In this document: positions 13,271 to 13,307 of the stretch, one piece after another
Position numbering within the stretch: the first letter of the stretch is position 1
How the letters are laid out: every line of letters starts with the position of its first letter
NCBI GenBank assembly: GCA_020072905.1
Contig: JAIQGB010000197.1
Location: 1-13,307 of the forward strand
Direction: 5' to 3'
Length of the DNA: 13,307 bases
Source: Terriglobia bacterium
Lineage (GTDB): Bacteria > Acidobacteriota > Terriglobia > UBA7540
Program-made: the position numbers and the translations under genes
Notes under the pieces: generated by a model
Databases searched by the model: none
What the model saw: the letters and a program-made list of their open reading frames with translations, nothing else
What the model was told of the DNA's origin: nothing

Positions 13271-13303
13271 CGCCGCGCCCCGCGCCGGCCGGCGCGCACG
13301 GCG
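13271..13303 (+). terminator. Candidate hairpin at the end of the operon
   Basis: CGCCG (13271-13275) pairs with CGGCG (13299-13303) around a perfect 16-bp palindrome CGCGCCGGCCGGCGCG (13281-13296), 15 nt after the last stop codon. There is no U-tract before the window ends, so termination is only a possibility. Confidence 0.3.
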
Positions 13304-13307
13304 TGTT

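Overview
The window is a high-GC bacterial chromosome segment. It is dominated by one long plus-strand operon for an envelope-spanning machine of the type IV filament superfamily (type II secretion / type IV pilus). The gene mix, the XRE regulator ending its DNA-binding domain in a PLYQLFY motif, the C-terminal signatures of the pseudopilins and the very abundant 7-bp repeats together suggest an Acidobacteriota-like soil or sediment bacterium. That placement is inferred from family resemblance only; there is no rRNA or marker gene here.

Layout. Positions 1-1157 hold little coding sequence: one plausible small membrane protein with a zinc-ribbon-like tail (167-397), GC-rich palindromic REP-like elements (75-95, 428-482), and a tract of about 49 consecutive 7-bp units (656-998) containing a 70-bp tandem duplication. 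An XRE-family regulator follows (1158-1616). A second non-coding stretch (1617-2054) carries two more 7-bp repeat tracts and the operon promoter. From 2055 to the right end all genes are on the plus strand and tightly packed, often with 4-bp ATGA overlaps: a membrane-anchored protein with four HR-like modules, a lipoprotein-like TPR-secretin (GspD/PilQ), two GspG-type pseudopilins, GspF/PilC, the GspE/PilB ATPase, then PilM-, PilN-, PilO- and PilP-like platform genes, and a third prepilin-like gene. That last gene is interrupted by an in-frame TAG, but its reading frame continues for 100 more sense codons to 13256.

How the parts fit. GspE would power the inner-membrane platform (GspF plus PilM/N/O), which assembles a pseudopilus from the GspG-type subunits. 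PilP and the first gene, which share the same roughly 49-residue module, would bridge the inner membrane to the secretin. No prepilin peptidase, retraction ATPase or GspH/I/J/K set is visible, so the machine needs genes from outside the window.

The main oddities are: (i) a PilP/GspC-HR-like module repeated four times in the first protein; (ii) the in-frame TAG inside the third prepilin, with its conserved C-terminal signature downstream; (iii) a GspF whose second cytoplasmic repeat is about 49 residues short; (iv) an inverted 7-bp repeat element translated as part of the leader peptide of the second pseudopilin; and (v) a near-identical 17-bp promoter motif in front of both the XRE gene and the secretion operon, suggesting co-regulation.
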